64,000 bases of DNA, taken from contig NZ_WHPF01000008.1 of NCBI RefSeq assembly GCF_013106755.1, positions 186,001-250,000 of the forward strand, in the 5' to 3' direction. The translations under genes were made by a program, and so were the position numbers. The first letter of the stretch is position 1. Each line of letters opens with the position of its first letter. The notes below the pieces were generated by a model. That model did no database searches, had not been told where the DNA came from, and saw only the letters and a program-made list of their open reading frames with translations. This stretch comes from Limnovirga soli. GTDB taxonomy: Bacteria; Bacteroidota; Bacteroidia; Chitinophagales; Chitinophagaceae. Shown here one piece after another: positions 47,026-56,500 of the stretch.

Positions 47026-48075
47026 TTACCACCTTAGCAAAGCGCTGGCCCATGTAAAACCACTACCAAAAGCAGCCAAACAAACAATATCGCCATCTTT
47101 TATTTTACCCTGCTCCCAGGCTTCGCATAAGGCAATAGGTACGCTGGCCGCAGTGGTATTACCATATCGCTGAATATTGTTAAACACCTGCTCATCAGTT
47201 AATTTTAATTTTTGCTGTATAAACTGGCTTATACGTAAATTAGCCTGATGTGGAATTAAAATGCTGATATCGTTGGTTTGTAACTGATTGGCATTCAGCG
47301 CTTCCATAATTACCTCGGGAAATTTCTCCACTGCTTTTTTAAATACCACTTGTCCGTCCATAAAAGCATCAAAGTCATGTTCCTCTTTTTGTTCGCCGGT
47401 AATAAAAGGACGGTTGAAAGCAGATATTTCTTCGCTATTATTTTGCCCGTTTTTATAATACCCGCCATGAAAGCCAGGATTAATCATACTTAGTAACTCA
47501 GCGCCTTTACCATCGCTATGCAGGTGAGTACTTAAAATGCCTGAATTGGGTTGGTTAGTTGGTTGTAATACTACAGCACCGGCACCATCGCCAAAAATAA
47601 CGCTTACATTTCTGCCGGTATTACTAAAGTTTAGCGCAAAACTTTGCGTTTCTGCAGCCACCACCAGAATGTTTTTATACATGCCGGTTTTAATAAACTG
47701 GTCGGCTATACTAAGTCCATAAACAAAGCCGCTACATTGGTTTCTAATATCCAGCGCGGCTACTTCTTTCATTTCCATGCTGCGTTGTAGTAAAACACTA
47801 CATCCAGGGAAAAAATAATCAGGGCTTAAGGTGGCAAAAATGATAAAATCAATATCTGCAGCGGTAATACCAGCCCTTTTGATGGCTTGTTCAGCCGCTT
47901 TTACCCCCATGGTGGTGCTGGTTTCTTTGCCATAGCTGGCATAATGTCTTTCTTGAATACCAGTTCTTTCGCGTATCCAGCTGTCACTGGTATCCATCAC
48001 CGCAGATAAGTCTTGATTGCTAATAATTTGTTCAGGTACGTACATGCCAATTCCGGCGATCTTGGTTTGTTTCAT
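47026..48075 (-). CDS. fabH: 3-oxoacyl-ACP synthase III-type ketosynthase
   Basis: A 349-residue thiolase-fold enzyme that condenses an acyl-CoA with malonyl-ACP to start fatty-acid synthesis. The catalytic triad is complete: Cys114 (NQCSGFVYG), His276 (ILIPHQANLRI) and Asn306 (RYGNTTAAS). The GFTWASALLRW end and length are typical of FabH. Because it is separate from any fab cluster, it could be a paralogue with another starter specificity. It follows tRNA-Gln and its terminator on the same strand. Confidence 0.88.
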   Translation of the reverse strand: MKQTKIAGIGMYVPEQIISNQDLSAVMDTSDSWIRERTGIQERHYASYGKETSTTMGVKAAEQAIKRAGITAADIDFIIFATLSPDYFFPGCSVLLQRSMEMKEVAALDIRNQCSGFVYGLSIADQFIKTGMYKNILVVAAETQSFALNFSNTGRNVSVIFGDGAGAVVLQPTNQPNSGILSTHLHSDGKGAELLSMINPGFHGGYYKNGQNNSEEISAFNRPFITGEQKEEHDFDAFMDGQVVFKKAVEKFPEVIMEALNANQLQTNDISILIPHQANLRISQFIQQKLKLTDEQVFNNIQRYGNTTAASVPIALCEAWEQGKIKDGDIVCLAAFGSGFTWASALLRW

Positions 48076-48150
48076 TTTTTTTAGCAGGTAGGTTGGTTAA
48101 AATTGAAATGCTAAAATAAAAATTAAATAGGCGGCTGAGATTAAAAAATG

Positions 48151-48179
48151 CAAAAAGCCGGTTAAAAACCGGCTTTTTG
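48151..48179 (-). terminator. Terminator after tRNA-Gln
   Basis: CAAAAAGCCGGTT pairs perfectly with AACCGGCTTTTTG around AAA, directly behind the tRNA on the minus strand. Confidence 0.88.
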
Positions 48180-48250
48180 TTGGCCTACCTGGACTCGAAC
48201 CAAGAATAACAGAACCAAAATCTGCTGTGTTACCATTACACCATAGGCCA
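48180..48250 (-). tRNA. tRNA-Gln (anticodon TTG)
   Basis: A 71-nt minus-strand tRNA. The acceptor stem TGGCCTA pairs with TAGGCCA, discriminator A at 48180. Anticodon loop TTTTGGT has anticodon TTG, decoding CAA and by wobble CAG. The T-arm loop TTCGAGT is present (GGTTCGAGTCC). No CCA is encoded. Confidence 0.95.
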
Positions 48251-48391
48251 TTCCTGTATTACGGGCTGCAAAAATAGTCTTGCAGACAAAATGTTCCAAA
48301 AGTTTTTCTAAATAAAGCAAAAAACATTTTTCTTTTTATTCTACCAAGCTTAATGTTTTACTTTGGCACCACACAAATTCACGCTATTTTA

Positions 48392-49192
48392 ATGTATTCA
48401 CCGGTTAAGCTAGGGCTAAAATATATCCGATATTGGTTTACAGCCGCCAATGGCAAGGGCCATGGCGTTCATCCCCCATTTGTTTATGCATTTATTAGCC
48501 AGGTGTTAAACGATAAAAGAAGTTTTTATTGTTTTAATCCCATCGAGCAATTGAGGGCAAAGCTAAAACTTAATAAAACCATGCTGCAATTGCAGGATTT
48601 TGGAGCAGGTTCCCGGGTACATGCATCCTACCAGCGTAGTGTAAGCGCTATCGCATATAGCTCATTAAAGCCCCGGAAATTTGCCCGGTTACTATTCAGA
48701 ATGGTGCATTATTACCAGCCCGACAATATTATTGAGCTGGGAACATCTCTAGGTATAACCACCTGCTACCTGGCATCGGCCAATACACAGGTGCCGGTTA
48801 TTACTTTCGAGGGGGCAGAGGCAGTGGCAAATATTGCCCGACAACATTTTAGTGCATTGGGTTTAAACAATATTCAACTGGTGCCGGGCAATTTCGACGA
48901 TACTTTGCCCCAAACATTACAACAAATTAATAAACCCATTGCATTTGCGTTTGTAGATGGTAACCATCGCAAAATACCTACCATCGCTTATTTTAATCAG
49001 TTGTTAGAACACTGTACAGATCAATCCATCTTTATTTTTGACGATATTCACTGGAGTGAGGAAATGGAAGAAGCCTGGGCCTATATTCAGGCACATGAAG
49101 CTGTAACCCTTACCATCGATTTGTTTTACATCGGTATTGTGTTTTTTAGAAAAGAACAATTGGTAAAACAACATTTCACCATCCGGTTTTAA
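48392..49192 (+). CDS. Class I SAM-dependent methyltransferase-like protein
   Basis: A 266-residue cytoplasmic protein with a Rossmann-like methyltransferase fold. Motif I is IIELGTSLGITTCYLAS, motif II VITFEGAEAVANIAR, and the catalytic or metal-binding stretch FAFVDGNHRKIPTIAYF then IFIFDDIHWSEEM resembles O-methyltransferase type 3. The start at 48392 (MYSPVKLGLKYIRYWFTA) is preferred to an ATG at 48353, since TTACTTTGG just downstream of the latter looks like part of a promoter. The acceptor is unknown. It is monocistronic. Confidence 0.78.
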   Translation: MYSPVKLGLKYIRYWFTAANGKGHGVHPPFVYAFISQVLNDKRSFYCFNPIEQLRAKLKLNKTMLQLQDFGAGSRVHASYQRSVSAIAYSSLKPRKFARLLFRMVHYYQPDNIIELGTSLGITTCYLASANTQVPVITFEGAEAVANIARQHFSALGLNNIQLVPGNFDDTLPQTLQQINKPIAFAFVDGNHRKIPTIAYFNQLLEHCTDQSIFIFDDIHWSEEMEEAWAYIQAHEAVTLTIDLFYIGIVFFRKEQLVKQHFTIRF

Positions 49193-49208
49193 TGGGTAAA
49201 GGCAGTTA

Positions 49209-49285
49209 TTGGCCCGGCAAACCAATGTATGGCAACATACTTGCGTCGCACACTTGTACGTTCTGCAAAATGGCAGCAGTAAAAG
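49209..49285 (+). repeat. Dispersed repeat copy F24 (class A)
   Basis: Anchor TGGCCCGGCA at 49209, core ACTTGCGTCGCACACTTGTA at 49239-49258, trailer TTCTGCAAAATGGCAGCA. It is a nearly consensus copy between two plus-strand genes. Confidence 0.88.
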
Positions 49286-49398
49286 CGTAAAGCCTGGAAT
49301 AAGCACCATGTTAAGGGTAAAACAGCGCCATTGTTTAACTGTTTTGCCCCGGCCAAACCTTAAAAATGAAAGCAGCAGTTTTAAATCAGGCGTAATGT

Positions 49399-49406
49399 TA
49401 CCTTTG
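49399..49406 (+). promoter_or_regulatory. Putative -7 box of the mutS2-like gene
   Basis: TACCTTTG matches TAnnTTTG, 29 bases before the ATG at 49436. No -33 TTG at the expected spacing. Confidence 0.45.
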
Positions 49407-49435
49407 CAAACAACATAAATGGAAGGGTCAGAATC

Positions 49436-51544
49436 ATGAAGCTTTATCCGGAATCGGCGGCGGTACAATTAGAATTTGATAAAATAAAAGCATTGCTTAC
49501 GGCACATTGCAATGGAGAATATGCCAAACACAAGGCCGAGCAACTGCGTATACATACCAAAAAAGAATATATAGAACTGGAATTGCAACAAACCAACGAA
49601 TACAAATTGTTATTGCAAAACGCCCAGTATTTCCCAAACGACTTTACAATAAACATTTCCCGTCAAATAAAATTGTTGGGTATACCCGGCAGCACAATTT
49701 CAGGGGAAGAATTTATGCTCATCAGGCGACTGGCCGATAGTATGGAAAAGGTTTTTCGCTGGTTTGATAATGAACGGCGTATTGCCTACCCGGCCCTGCA
49801 AAAAGTTATTGAACAATCTTATTACGAAAAGACCATTATCCTGCTAATTGATGAAGTACTGGATGAAACCGGCTATGTAAAAGATACTGCCAGTCCTGAT
49901 TTACAGCGCATTCGCATGAGTTTATTCCGCAAAAGAAACGAATTACGTAAGGTATTTGAAAAAGTGGTTGCCCGTTTAAACAAAGCAGGTTATGCCGCCG
50001 ATATTGATGAAAGCTTTAGTAATGGCAGAAGGGTAGTGGCCGTATTTTCTGAACATAAACGCCAGGTAAAAGGCATTTTACATGGCGAAAGCGATAGTCG
50101 TAAAACGGCTTTTATAGAACCCGAAGAAACCATAGAATTAAACAATGAATTATATACCCTGGAAAATGATGAGCGCCGGGAAGTACAGCGCGTTCTAAAA
50201 GCACTCACCAGCTCACTAAGTGTTTACAGTAGTTTATTACAAACTTATTATTCGTTTGCCGGTGAATATGATTTTATCAGGGCCAAGGCAAAACTGGCTA
50301 TTGATGTAAATGGTAATTACCCCAATGTACTGGATAAAGCAATTATAGATATTAAAGATGCTTATCATCCCTTGCTCTACCTGTATAACAAGCGCAGTGG
50401 GAGAAGCACCATCCCCGTTACACTTACACTGGATGATAAAAAGCGGATATTGGTAATAAGTGGCCCCAATGCCGGTGGAAAAACCGTAACCATGAAAACC
50501 ATTGGCCTAAACCAAATGATGTTGCAAAGCGGCTTATTGGTGCCGGTACATCCTGCATCTCAAATGGGTATTTTTAAACAGTTATATATACATATTGGCG
50601 ATACACAGAGTATTGAGTTTGAATTAAGTACCTACTCATCGCATCTGTTGCACATGAAGCATTTTATTGAAAATGCCAACGGCCGCACCCTGTTTTTTAT
50701 AGATGAGCTAGGTAGTGGCAGCGACCCCAATTTGGGTGGCTCTTTTGCTGAAGTTATTATGGAGGAGCTTTCAAAAAAACATGCCATGGGTATTGTAACC
50801 ACCCATTACCTTAACCTTAAAGTAATGGCCAATCATACGGTTGGTATTGTAAATGGCGCCATGTCTTTTGATGAAGTGCACCTGCAACCTTTGTATAAAT
50901 TAATTGTTGGAAAACCGGGTAGTTCCTATACTTTTTCTATTGCCGAACGTATTGGTTTATCAAAACAATTAATTAACCGGGCACGCACCCTGGTAGAAGA
51001 AGATCATTTTAGGCTGGATAAATTATTAAACCGTACAGAGCAGGATCAGCAGCGACTGGAAAAGGAGAAAAAAGAACTTAATAAGCTACTGCAGGAAAAT
51101 GAAAAGCTGCGCAAGGAAATGGAAAAGGTGATGGATAAAGAAAGGCATCGCCAGCAGGTGGAAATATTGCACCATCAAAATAAAATAACCGAAGCAAAAA
51201 TTGCTGATTTAAAAGAAACTGAACGCCGCCTGAAACAAATAATGCTGGAATGGCGCAAAACTGATAAGAAGGAAGAGGTAATAAAACAAATTCAAAACCT
51301 GTTATTTAAGAAAAACGAGCAGGCGGTTACTAATAAAATGGCCAAAAAGCTGGATGCCAAATACCAGGAAATAAAAGCCGATATTGCAGTGGGTGTAAAA
51401 GTAAAAATGAAAAAAAACCATCAAATTGGGGTTGTAAAAGAAATAAAAGGCAAAAGAGCCGTTGTTCAAATAGGTTTATTACCAATGAGTGTAGAAATTA
51501 CCGACCTTGTGGTAGTAGAGGAAAAGCAACAGGCCGAAGCTTGA
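49436..51544 (+). CDS. MutS2-like ATPase lacking a Smr domain
   Basis: A 702-residue DNA-binding ATPase of the MutS2 family. Walker A is SGPNAGGKT (residues 342-350), Walker B LFFIDELGSGSDP, and a coiled-coil clamp (LNKLLQENEKLRKEMEKVMD) follows. In MutS2 proteins a C-terminal Smr nuclease domain normally brings the total to about 780-800 residues. Here the protein ends soon after a small beta domain (VGVKVKMKKNHQIGVVKEIK) with no LDLHG- or LRG-type Smr motif. I see no frameshift or downstream Smr remnant. MutS2 is linked to recombination control and rescue of collided ribosomes. It is followed 38 bp later by a response regulator. Confidence 0.82.
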   Translation: MKLYPESAAVQLEFDKIKALLTAHCNGEYAKHKAEQLRIHTKKEYIELELQQTNEYKLLLQNAQYFPNDFTINISRQIKLLGIPGSTISGEEFMLIRRLADSMEKVFRWFDNERRIAYPALQKVIEQSYYEKTIILLIDEVLDETGYVKDTASPDLQRIRMSLFRKRNELRKVFEKVVARLNKAGYAADIDESFSNGRRVVAVFSEHKRQVKGILHGESDSRKTAFIEPEETIELNNELYTLENDERREVQRVLKALTSSLSVYSSLLQTYYSFAGEYDFIRAKAKLAIDVNGNYPNVLDKAIIDIKDAYHPLLYLYNKRSGRSTIPVTLTLDDKKRILVISGPNAGGKTVTMKTIGLNQMMLQSGLLVPVHPASQMGIFKQLYIHIGDTQSIEFELSTYSSHLLHMKHFIENANGRTLFFIDELGSGSDPNLGGSFAEVIMEELSKKHAMGIVTTHYLNLKVMANHTVGIVNGAMSFDEVHLQPLYKLIVGKPGSSYTFSIAERIGLSKQLINRARTLVEEDHFRLDKLLNRTEQDQQRLEKEKKELNKLLQENEKLRKEMEKVMDKERHRQQVEILHHQNKITEAKIADLKETERRLKQIMLEWRKTDKKEEVIKQIQNLLFKKNEQAVTNKMAKKLDAKYQEIKADIAVGVKVKMKKNHQIGVVKEIKGKRAVVQIGLLPMSVEITDLVVVEEKQQAEA

Positions 51545-51582
51545 TAAAAAATCTAATAACCAATTTTCTATTTTAAAACCTT

Positions 51583-51975
51583 ATGGCAAAATATGCAGAA
51601 GTAATGTCTATTGATGATGATTCAATAACCGCATTAATTACCCGTAAACTAATAGCAGCAACCCAATTTGCTGATCACTTTTTAACCTATTCCGGTTGTA
51701 AAGAGGCATTGGATTATATAGCGCAAAGCATAGAAAAACCGCAGGAATTTGCCATGCCGCAAATTATTATGTTAGACCTTAACCTTCCGGTTTATAATGG
51801 CTGGTATTTTATGGAGCACCTGGCTAAAATGCCATTGCCGCCTGAAAAAATGCCGCAATTGTACATATTGTCCTCTACCAAAAACAGCGAAGATTATTAT
51901 AAAGCCATGCAATACCCCTTTGTAAAAAACTTTTTTATAAAGCCGCTAATGAAAGAGCATTTGGAAAATATGTAG
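51583..51975 (+). CDS. Single-domain response regulator
   Basis: A 130-residue CheY-like receiver without output domain. The acidic cluster is SIDDDSITAL, the phospho-acceptor Asp lies in IMLDLNLPVYNGWYF, the Thr/Ser position in YILSSTKNSED, and the conserved Lys in FFIKPL. It probably relays phosphate to other proteins, possibly from hybrid kinases such as the one at 15167, but no cognate kinase is adjacent. It lies 38 bp after the MutS2-like gene, likely in one transcript. Confidence 0.88.
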   Translation: MAKYAEVMSIDDDSITALITRKLIAATQFADHFLTYSGCKEALDYIAQSIEKPQEFAMPQIIMLDLNLPVYNGWYFMEHLAKMPLPPEKMPQLYILSSTKNSEDYYKAMQYPFVKNFFIKPLMKEHLENM

Positions 51976-51992
51976 CTTTTTTAAATGCATTT

Positions 51993-52214
51993 TTGGCCCA
52001 TCTGTATCACATGCATGAGGCTTTACTTGCCACGCTCGGTTCAGGGTTCGGGTTTCATGGCATCAAAAATTAGAGGGTATATTGGTATTTCCACCTAAAA
52101 ATTAAATCCGGATAAGCATCAACAAACAACTAAAACATGGTTGCTCAGGCTAAATTCTGCCGTACAAGTGTGCGACGCAAGTAAAGCTGCATTATTTATC
52201 AAAAGACGGGCTAC
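51993..52214. repeat. Repeat copies F25 (class D) and R26 (class A), head-to-head
   Basis: F25 occupies 51993-52069 with core ACTTGCCACGCTCGGTTCAG at 52025-52044 and trailer TTCATGGCATCAAAA. R26 occupies 52140-52214 with core GTACAAGTGTGCGACGCAAG at 52162-52181 and anchor AGACGGGCTA ending at 52213. The two lie in the 364-bp gap before porV2; no gene is visible there. Confidence 0.82.
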
Positions 52215-52339
52215 AAGATTAAAAAAACAAGCCTTATAAATTGTTTAAAATGGCCTTTTTTAATACTAAAACAGGTAATAAAACGTATATAGAGCAAGCA
52301 AAACTAAATTCTGCCTTACTTTCGTTGTAACAGGAAATT

Positions 52340-53530
52340 ATGAATTACTGCCGAAAGCTGTTTTTGTTGGTATGGTGTGGGCTATTGGCCCTTGTGCAGG
52401 TAAAAGCGCAGTTTAGAAAATATTCTAATGAATTTTTGAATATTGGCGCCGGTGCAAGGGGCCTTGCCATGGGTGGCGCACAGGTAGCCAGTACTGAAGA
52501 TGGCAATGCGGGTTACTGGAACCCGGCAGGTTTGGTATATGTGTACGAACATCCCGCCATATCGCTGATGCACGCCGAGTATTTTGCCGGAATTGGAAAA
52601 TACGATTACCTGAATGGTGCTTTTCCGCTAAATGATAAATTTAAGACACTCGGCATTTCCCTGCTTAGGTTTGGGGTAGATGATATTCCCAATACTTTGT
52701 ACCTGGTAGAACCCGATGGTTCATTAAACTATAATAATATCCAAAGTTTTTCATCGGCAGATTATGCTTTTATCATGTCTTATTCCCAATTATTTAAGGA
52801 TGAGGATAAAAAGCAATTAAGCTGGGGCGCCAATACAAAAATTATTCATAGAAAAGTGGGAAGTTTTGCCCAATCCTGGGGTTTTGGATTTGATATAGGG
52901 TTTATGTATAAAACGCCTACCTGGCGTTTGGGAATTGCCGCCCGGGATATTACCACCACCTTTAATGCGTGGAGTTTTTCATTTGATGAGCGGGCAAAAG
53001 AAATATTGTATTTAACCAATAATGATATACCCGTAAAATCTACTGAATTAACTGCGCCGCAGCTGGTTATTGCCGGTGCCTATAATTTTGCATTTGGAGA
53101 AAGTTTTCATTTGCTGGCCGAAACCAATTTTAATCTGAGTTTTGATGGTAAACGTAATACGGTAATAAGCGCCGACCCCATTAGTATTGATCCTAAATTT
53201 GGACTGGAAGCCAATATAAATGAGGTGTTGTTTTTGCGGGCGGGTGTTTCCAACTTTCAAAAGGCATTGGCAGATGGGGATACCGTCAATCAAAAAAAAG
53301 TTTGGATTTACCAGCCTAGTATTGGCGCCGGTTTTAAAGTGGGCAATGTGGCCATTGATTATGCCTATAGTAATTTGGCCAATCAGGGTAATCCATTGTA
53401 TACACATGTGTTTTCGCTGCGTTTAAATTTGGCACCCAAGGATATGGATTCAAAGAAAAGAGGAAGTTTTCCTATTATTCAAAGACCTGGAAAATCCAGT
53501 AAAGAAAAAGGCTATTATCCTGCACCATGA
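52340..53530 (+). CDS. PorV2-like outer-membrane protein
   Basis: A 396-residue outer-membrane beta-barrel of the PorV/PorQ superfamily (signal peptide ending VKAQ, about residue 23). The family signature near the start of the mature protein is FLNIGAGARGLAMGGAQVA followed by GNAGYWNPAGL. PorV proteins shuttle type IX cargo from the translocon to the PorU sortase; this copy fits the family named PorV2 in public annotations (from memory). It overlaps the following gene by 4 bp (ATGA), so the two products are made together. Only the C-terminal tail (KRGSFPIIQRPGKSSKEKGY) extends past the barrel. Confidence 0.85.
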   Translation: MNYCRKLFLLVWCGLLALVQVKAQFRKYSNEFLNIGAGARGLAMGGAQVASTEDGNAGYWNPAGLVYVYEHPAISLMHAEYFAGIGKYDYLNGAFPLNDKFKTLGISLLRFGVDDIPNTLYLVEPDGSLNYNNIQSFSSADYAFIMSYSQLFKDEDKKQLSWGANTKIIHRKVGSFAQSWGFGFDIGFMYKTPTWRLGIAARDITTTFNAWSFSFDERAKEILYLTNNDIPVKSTELTAPQLVIAGAYNFAFGESFHLLAETNFNLSFDGKRNTVISADPISIDPKFGLEANINEVLFLRAGVSNFQKALADGDTVNQKKVWIYQPSIGAGFKVGNVAIDYAYSNLANQGNPLYTHVFSLRLNLAPKDMDSKKRGSFPIIQRPGKSSKEKGYYPAP

Positions 53531-56500
53531 GGAAATTTATCATCATATTACTCATCTTTTTTTGTGGATTGCACGCTCATGGGCAGGTGTATAATAATGA
53601 GTGGATTGATTACAATAAAACCTATTATAAATTTAAAGTAGGCAGAACGGGCTTGTTTAGAATTTTTCAAAGTACGCTGGCTGCTGCAGGGTTGGGAAAT
53701 ACGCCTGCCGAGCAGTTTCAATTATGGCGTAATGGAGAGCAGGTACCCATTTTTACCAGTGTGGCCAATGGCCAAATACCGGCCAATGGTTATATAGAAT
53801 TTTGGGGTATAAGAAACGATGGTAAACCCGATAAGGCTTTGTATAAGGATGCAGGTAATCAGTTATCTGATGCATTGAGTTTAGAGACAGATACAGCTGC
53901 TTTTTATTTAACTGCAAATACAAATATTGCCGCCAATTTTCGCTTGCAGGAAGTTGTAAATGATATTGCTGGCAATACATTATTGCCAGACCCTTATTTT
54001 ATCCATCATTACAGATATAATCTACAATTCAGTCTTAACCCAGGAAAGCCTGTTTATTTTGGGGAATATGTATATTCCTCTACCTACGATGTTGGCGAAT
54101 GGTGGGCAAGTAATGATATTAATCCATCAGACCCGTTGCAAATAAATACAGGTAATTTGTATGTAGCATTATCGGGTCCTGCTGCAAAATTGCAGGTAAG
54201 TTTTGTTGGGAATTCGTTTTTAGGTGTAAATCGCAGCGTTGCGGCGGCAATTAATGGTACTACAATTATTAATCAGCCGCTTACAACCATTAATGCGGCA
54301 ATTTTATCTAATTCAGTTGACTTATCACTTATTAATACGCCTGCAGTAAACTTTAGTTTTTCAAATATTAGTAACGATGCCAATGACCGCATAGCGGTTG
54401 GCTTTGTAGATTTGGAATACCCACGTTTATTTGATTTTGATTTTGCCGCCAATTTTGAATTTAGCTTGCCGGCAAATAATGCAGGGAATTACCTGCAAAT
54501 AAGCAATTTTAACAAGGGCATTGGTGCTGCGCCGGTATTGTATGATATAACGAATCAAAAGCGGTACGTTGCCGACACCGCACAGACTGGGGTACTACGT
54601 TTTGCTTTGGGGCCGTCTTCAGTTGACAGAAATCTAGTTTTGGTAAGCGAGGATAATCCCAATATTAATCCGGTGTCAACACTTGTAAAAAGAAATTTTG
54701 TTGATTTTACCAACACAGCTGTGCAGGGCGATTACCTGATAATTACCAATAAGATTTTAACCAGTGGGTCAACGGTTATCAATGATTATAAAGCATACCG
54801 TTCAAGTGTTGCAGGGGGAGGCTATAATGCAAAAATATTTGATATAGATGAGCTGGTAGATCAATTTGCATTTGGCATAAAGGAACATCCCTTAAGTGTG
54901 AAAAATTTTCTGCGATATGCAAGGACCCATTTTTCGGCAGCACCCAAATTTGTTTTTTTAATTGGTAAAGCAGTTGCTTATAATGAATTCAGGTATAACG
55001 AAGCATCGCCCTATGATGAAAAACTAAATCTTATACCCACTTTTGGCTGGCCAGCATCAGATAATATGCTGGCTTCGGATGGATTTGATCCTGTTCCGGC
55101 AACGCCTATTGGCCGGCTTGCTGTAATTAGTTCGCAGGAAGTACAGGTGTATTTAGATAAATTAAAACAATACGAACAGGCACAACAAAGTACCAATCAA
55201 ACCATTGAGGAAAAAATATGGATGAAAACCATGGTGCATGTGGTGGGCGCCAACGATCCATCGCTTGATTACCTTGGTACTTATTTAAATACGTATAAAG
55301 ATATAATTCAGGGGCCCTCATATGGTGCTAATGTTACCACTTTTAGCAGGCTTACTACCGGGCCGGAAACACCGGTAACCAATGCTTTAATGACACAGCT
55401 GTTTAATGGTGGCGTTAGTATGCTAAATTATTTTGGGCATTCGGCGGCTACCTCGCTTGATTATAATTTATACTCTCCAGATCAGTTTAGCAATTTTGGT
55501 AAGTACCCGGTATTTCTGGTAAACGGTTGCAATGCAGGTAATATTTATTCCTACGATACATCACGATTATCGTTGATATCTTCATTGTCAGAGAAATTTG
55601 TGCTGGCAAAAGATAAGGGAGCAATTGCTTTTATAGCCAGTTCGCATTTTGGGGTAGCGAATTATCTGGATACCTATAACCAGAGTTTTTATAATTCGAT
55701 GGGCGGGGCAGGGTACGATAAGGCGATTGCTATAAACATTAAGAATGCGATTACTACATTGGTTGCTAATACCACACTTGACTCTACCACCCGATATTTA
55801 CATGCAGAAGAAAATATATTACATGGTGATCCGGCTATAAAAATTAATCCGCATGCAAAACCAGATTATGTAGTAGAAGATCCTTCTGTTATTATAAACC
55901 CATCCTTTATTTCAGTTGCGGATAATGCATTCACTATAAAGGCTATTTTTTATAATATCGGCAGTTTTGCAGGAGACTCAGTTTCTGTGCTTGTAAGGAG
56001 GCAATATCCTGACGGGTCTACGATAGATATGGTAAATAAAAAAGTAAAGGCCTTTGGTTATGCAGATTCATTGATGTTGAATGTGCCTATTAATACAACA
56101 AAAGATATTGGCACCAATAAACTTATTGTAACAATTGATAACGCAGGCGAGTATGATGAGCTAAGTGAACTAAACAATACTGTTACAAAAACTTTTGAAA
56201 TTTATGAAGATGCGTTAAAGCCAGTTTACCCTTATAATTTTAGTATTGTAAACCGGCAGAATATAAAACTGGTTGCGTCTACTGCCAATCCAATAATGCC
56301 TACTAAGGCCTATATTATGCAGATTGATACAACAGAATTATTTAATTCTCCTTTGAGGTATAGCGAAACAATTAATTCAGTTGGCGGTGTGTTGGAATTT
56401 AATCCCGGCCTTACTTTTACTGATAGTACCGTGTACTACTGGAGGGTAGCAGCAGTAACATCGGATGGGAATAATATCTGGAATAAAAGCAGTTTTATTT

